Below the pieces are notes generated by a model. It saw only the letters and a list, made by a program, of their open reading frames with translations, made no database searches and was not told the DNA's origin. This document shows positions 5,908 through 7,178 of a stretch of DNA of 7,178 nt, piece after piece (the stretch's first letter is position 1; every line of letters starts with the position of its first letter). Source of the DNA: JBGTGG01 sp041746855 (GTDB taxonomy: Bacteria; Bacteroidota; Bacteroidia; Cytophagales; Cyclobacteriaceae). The stretch is from NCBI GenBank assembly GCA_041746855.1, contig JBGTGG010000361.1, positions 1 through 7,178 of the forward strand, in the 5' to 3' direction. Both the position numbers and the translations under genes were made by a program.

Positions 5908-6444
5908 ATGAAGCCAATCGTTAAAATTCAAAAGCAGGTTCAGGAGTTATTTTTTATGATCGCTCCTCCTCCACACATTCTTAGTGATGTTCGTGTATTG
6001 AAAGATGATGTTCATTATCTCATCGGTCACGACTTTGCTGATCAACACGCCAGGGCACACATCTCTTTATTTCATTATGCCGATGAGCATGCTGATGAGA
6101 TGTTGGATTTTGTAGAAGCAAAGGCCTATGAATTCGAGCCTTTCAATGTGTTGTTAAAAGATTTCAACGTTTTCATTAATGGATCGAAGCGTACAATCTA
6201 TATGGACATCATCAACAAATATCCGATCCGTGATATTTTTGAAAAACTAATTAAAGAGGACGCCAACTTTACTCCACACATTTCGATTGCGAAAAACTTA
6301 ACGAATGAAGATTTCTTAAAGTGCTGGCCGTATTTAAAAGAATTGAAATACAGCAACCAACATTTTCTTTGTGATCGGATTACTGTTTTACAAAAAACAG
6401 GCAATCGTTGGTCACATTACAAAGACATTATGTTTGGAGAATGA
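5908..6444 (+). CDS. 2H phosphoesterase / 2'-5' RNA ligase family protein (LigT-like)
   Basis: The protein has 178 residues from ATG 5908, which follows an A-rich stretch; ATG 5851, only 7 bp after the dinB stop, would add 19 residues. The fold starts with a beta strand QELFFMIAPPPHI. The two signature HxS/T motifs are HISLF (His51, Ser53) and PHISIAKNL (His124, Ser126), 73 residues apart, so both catalytic histidines of the 2H superfamily are present. Family members hydrolyse 2',3'-cyclic phosphates, open cyclic nucleotides, or join or break 2'-5' RNA bonds; the substrate here cannot be read from sequence. The stop TGA (6442-6444) is 3 bp before the dnaE-type start, so the two are almost certainly co-transcribed with dinB. 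Its role in a translesion operon is not obvious: it may process damaged or modified nucleotide ends, or be a passenger gene. Confidence 0.82.
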   Translation: MKPIVKIQKQVQELFFMIAPPPHILSDVRVLKDDVHYLIGHDFADQHARAHISLFHYADEHADEMLDFVEAKAYEFEPFNVLLKDFNVFINGSKRTIYMDIINKYPIRDIFEKLIKEDANFTPHISIAKNLTNEDFLKCWPYLKELKYSNQHFLCDRITVLQKTGNRWSHYKDIMFGE

Positions 6445-6447
6445 TGT

Positions 6448-7178
6448 ATGTACTTCAATTGCCACACCGTTTTCAGTTTCAAATATGGAACGCTCTCCAT
6501 AGAAAAGCTCTATGCTGAAGCACTACGGTGTGGTGTCCAAAAAATAGCGTTAACAGAAATCAACAACACTACTTCCTACATTGAGTTGTTGCGGTTACGG
6601 GAAGAGAAAAAAGAAACCCATCCAGAACTTCCCCTTCTTGACATTGCAGTAGGGATTGAATTCCGAAACGGTCATGACCTCCTGTACATCGCACTTGCCA
6701 AAAACAATAACGGATTCGAACAAATAAATCGTTTCCTTTCCTATCACAACCGCGAAGAAAAAGAATTCCCCGTTCGTGCTCCCGAGTTTGAAGATGTGCT
6801 CATTGTCTATCCTTTTGGGAAAACAGAACCCGAAACACTTCGCGAAAATGAATTCATTGGCGTGCGAAGTCACCAACTTACGAAGCGCGACTTTCAAACT
6901 ACTTACAAAATCCTTCCTCAAAAATTCGTTGCCTGGCATCCTGTTACCTTTCAAACGAAAGTTGATTTTAACACCCATCGCCTGCTCCGCGCCATCGATA
7001 AGAATCTATTGTTGAGTAAACTTCCTCCACACGAACAGGCGCAACCCGATGAGATGATGATGCCCGAATCGGGGTTAAAAAAAAACTTCGTAAACTTTCC
7101 GGAACTTATAGCCAACGCTAACACACTTCTCAGTCAATGTTCGATTGATTTTGAATTGGGAACCGATAAAAACAAAAA
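6448..7178 (+). CDS. DNA polymerase III alpha subunit, DnaE type (probable error-prone second copy), N-terminal 243 residues
   Basis: The frame begins at ATG 6448, 3 bp after the phosphoesterase stop, and runs off the right edge, so only the PHP region and the beginning of the polymerase part are visible. Residues 1-45 correspond to the DnaE PHP start (MYFNCHTVFSFKYGTL, then KIALTEINNT). In active PHP domains these sites read roughly HxHSxYS and TDHxN; here the first His is Asn4 and the Asp-His pair is Glu-Ile. The metal site therefore looks lost and PHP-based proofreading is unlikely. Later blocks match DnaE: VGIEFRNGHDLLYIAL, FVAWHPVTF, NTHRLLRAIDKN, FPELIANANTLLSQC, then IDFELG. Location behind a LexA-like repressor and dinB suggests the damage-inducible DnaE2-like paralogue rather than the replicative enzyme. 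That role is inferred; the catalytic Asp residues are beyond the window. Confidence 0.88.
   Translation, partial: MYFNCHTVFSFKYGTLSIEKLYAEALRCGVQKIALTEINNTTSYIELLRLREEKKETHPELPLLDIAVGIEFRNGHDLLYIALAKNNNGFEQINRFLSYHNREEKEFPVRAPEFEDVLIVYPFGKTEPETLRENEFIGVRSHQLTKRDFQTTYKILPQKFVAWHPVTFQTKVDFNTHRLLRAIDKNLLLSKLPPHEQAQPDEMMMPESGLKKNFVNFPELIANANTLLSQCSIDFELGTDKNK

Noticed and set aside
6595..7015. Open frames on both strands (6595-6978 minus, 6776-7015 plus)
   Set aside because: Both overlap the DnaE-type reading frame, which is uninterrupted from 6448 to the edge and matches the family.

Overview
The window looks like chromosome from a Bacteroidota bacterium, most likely of the Cytophagales type. 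Evidence: moderately AT-rich DNA, few Shine-Dalgarno-like sites, signal peptides ending in 'AQ' or 'CQ', a TPR-sensor histidine kinase, a free-standing TonB C-terminal domain protein, and a large alpha-2-macroglobulin-like secreted protein. The lineage is inferred from protein style; no rRNA or other marker is present.

Left part (1-3512), cell envelope and signalling. The 5' end of a minus-strand gene (start codon at 860, running off the left edge) encodes the N-terminus of a probable secreted alpha-2-macroglobulin-family protein. A 181-bp spacer separates it from a divergent plus-strand gene for a TPR-containing, membrane-anchored sensor histidine kinase with no receiver domain and no response regulator in view. 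A small secreted TonB C-terminal domain protein follows.

Middle (3513-3696) is a convergent intergenic region. It carries arrays of a degenerate 7-bp repeat (roughly RYWAGAC). The same repeat also follows the histidine kinase gene and touches the stop codons of three consecutive genes.

Right part (3697-7178) is a coherent DNA-damage mutagenesis locus. A minus-strand LexA-like repressor (Cro/C1-type HTH plus S24 self-cleaving domain, with visible Ala-Gly cleavage site and Ser/Lys dyad) is divergent from a plus-strand operon of three genes: a Y-family DNA polymerase (DinB) with intact active site, a 2H phosphoesterase of the 2'-5' RNA ligase family, and the start of a DnaE-type DNA polymerase III alpha subunit with an eroded PHP metal site. 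The divergent promoter region holds two nearly identical 15-bp palindromes (ACTAAWTATTTTAGT) 33 bp apart, the likely operators. The layout parallels the lexA/imuA-imuB-dnaE2 mutasome cassettes of other phyla. Here a DinB-type polymerase sits in the ImuB position and a 2H phosphoesterase sits between the two polymerases. This locus is the most interesting system in the window.
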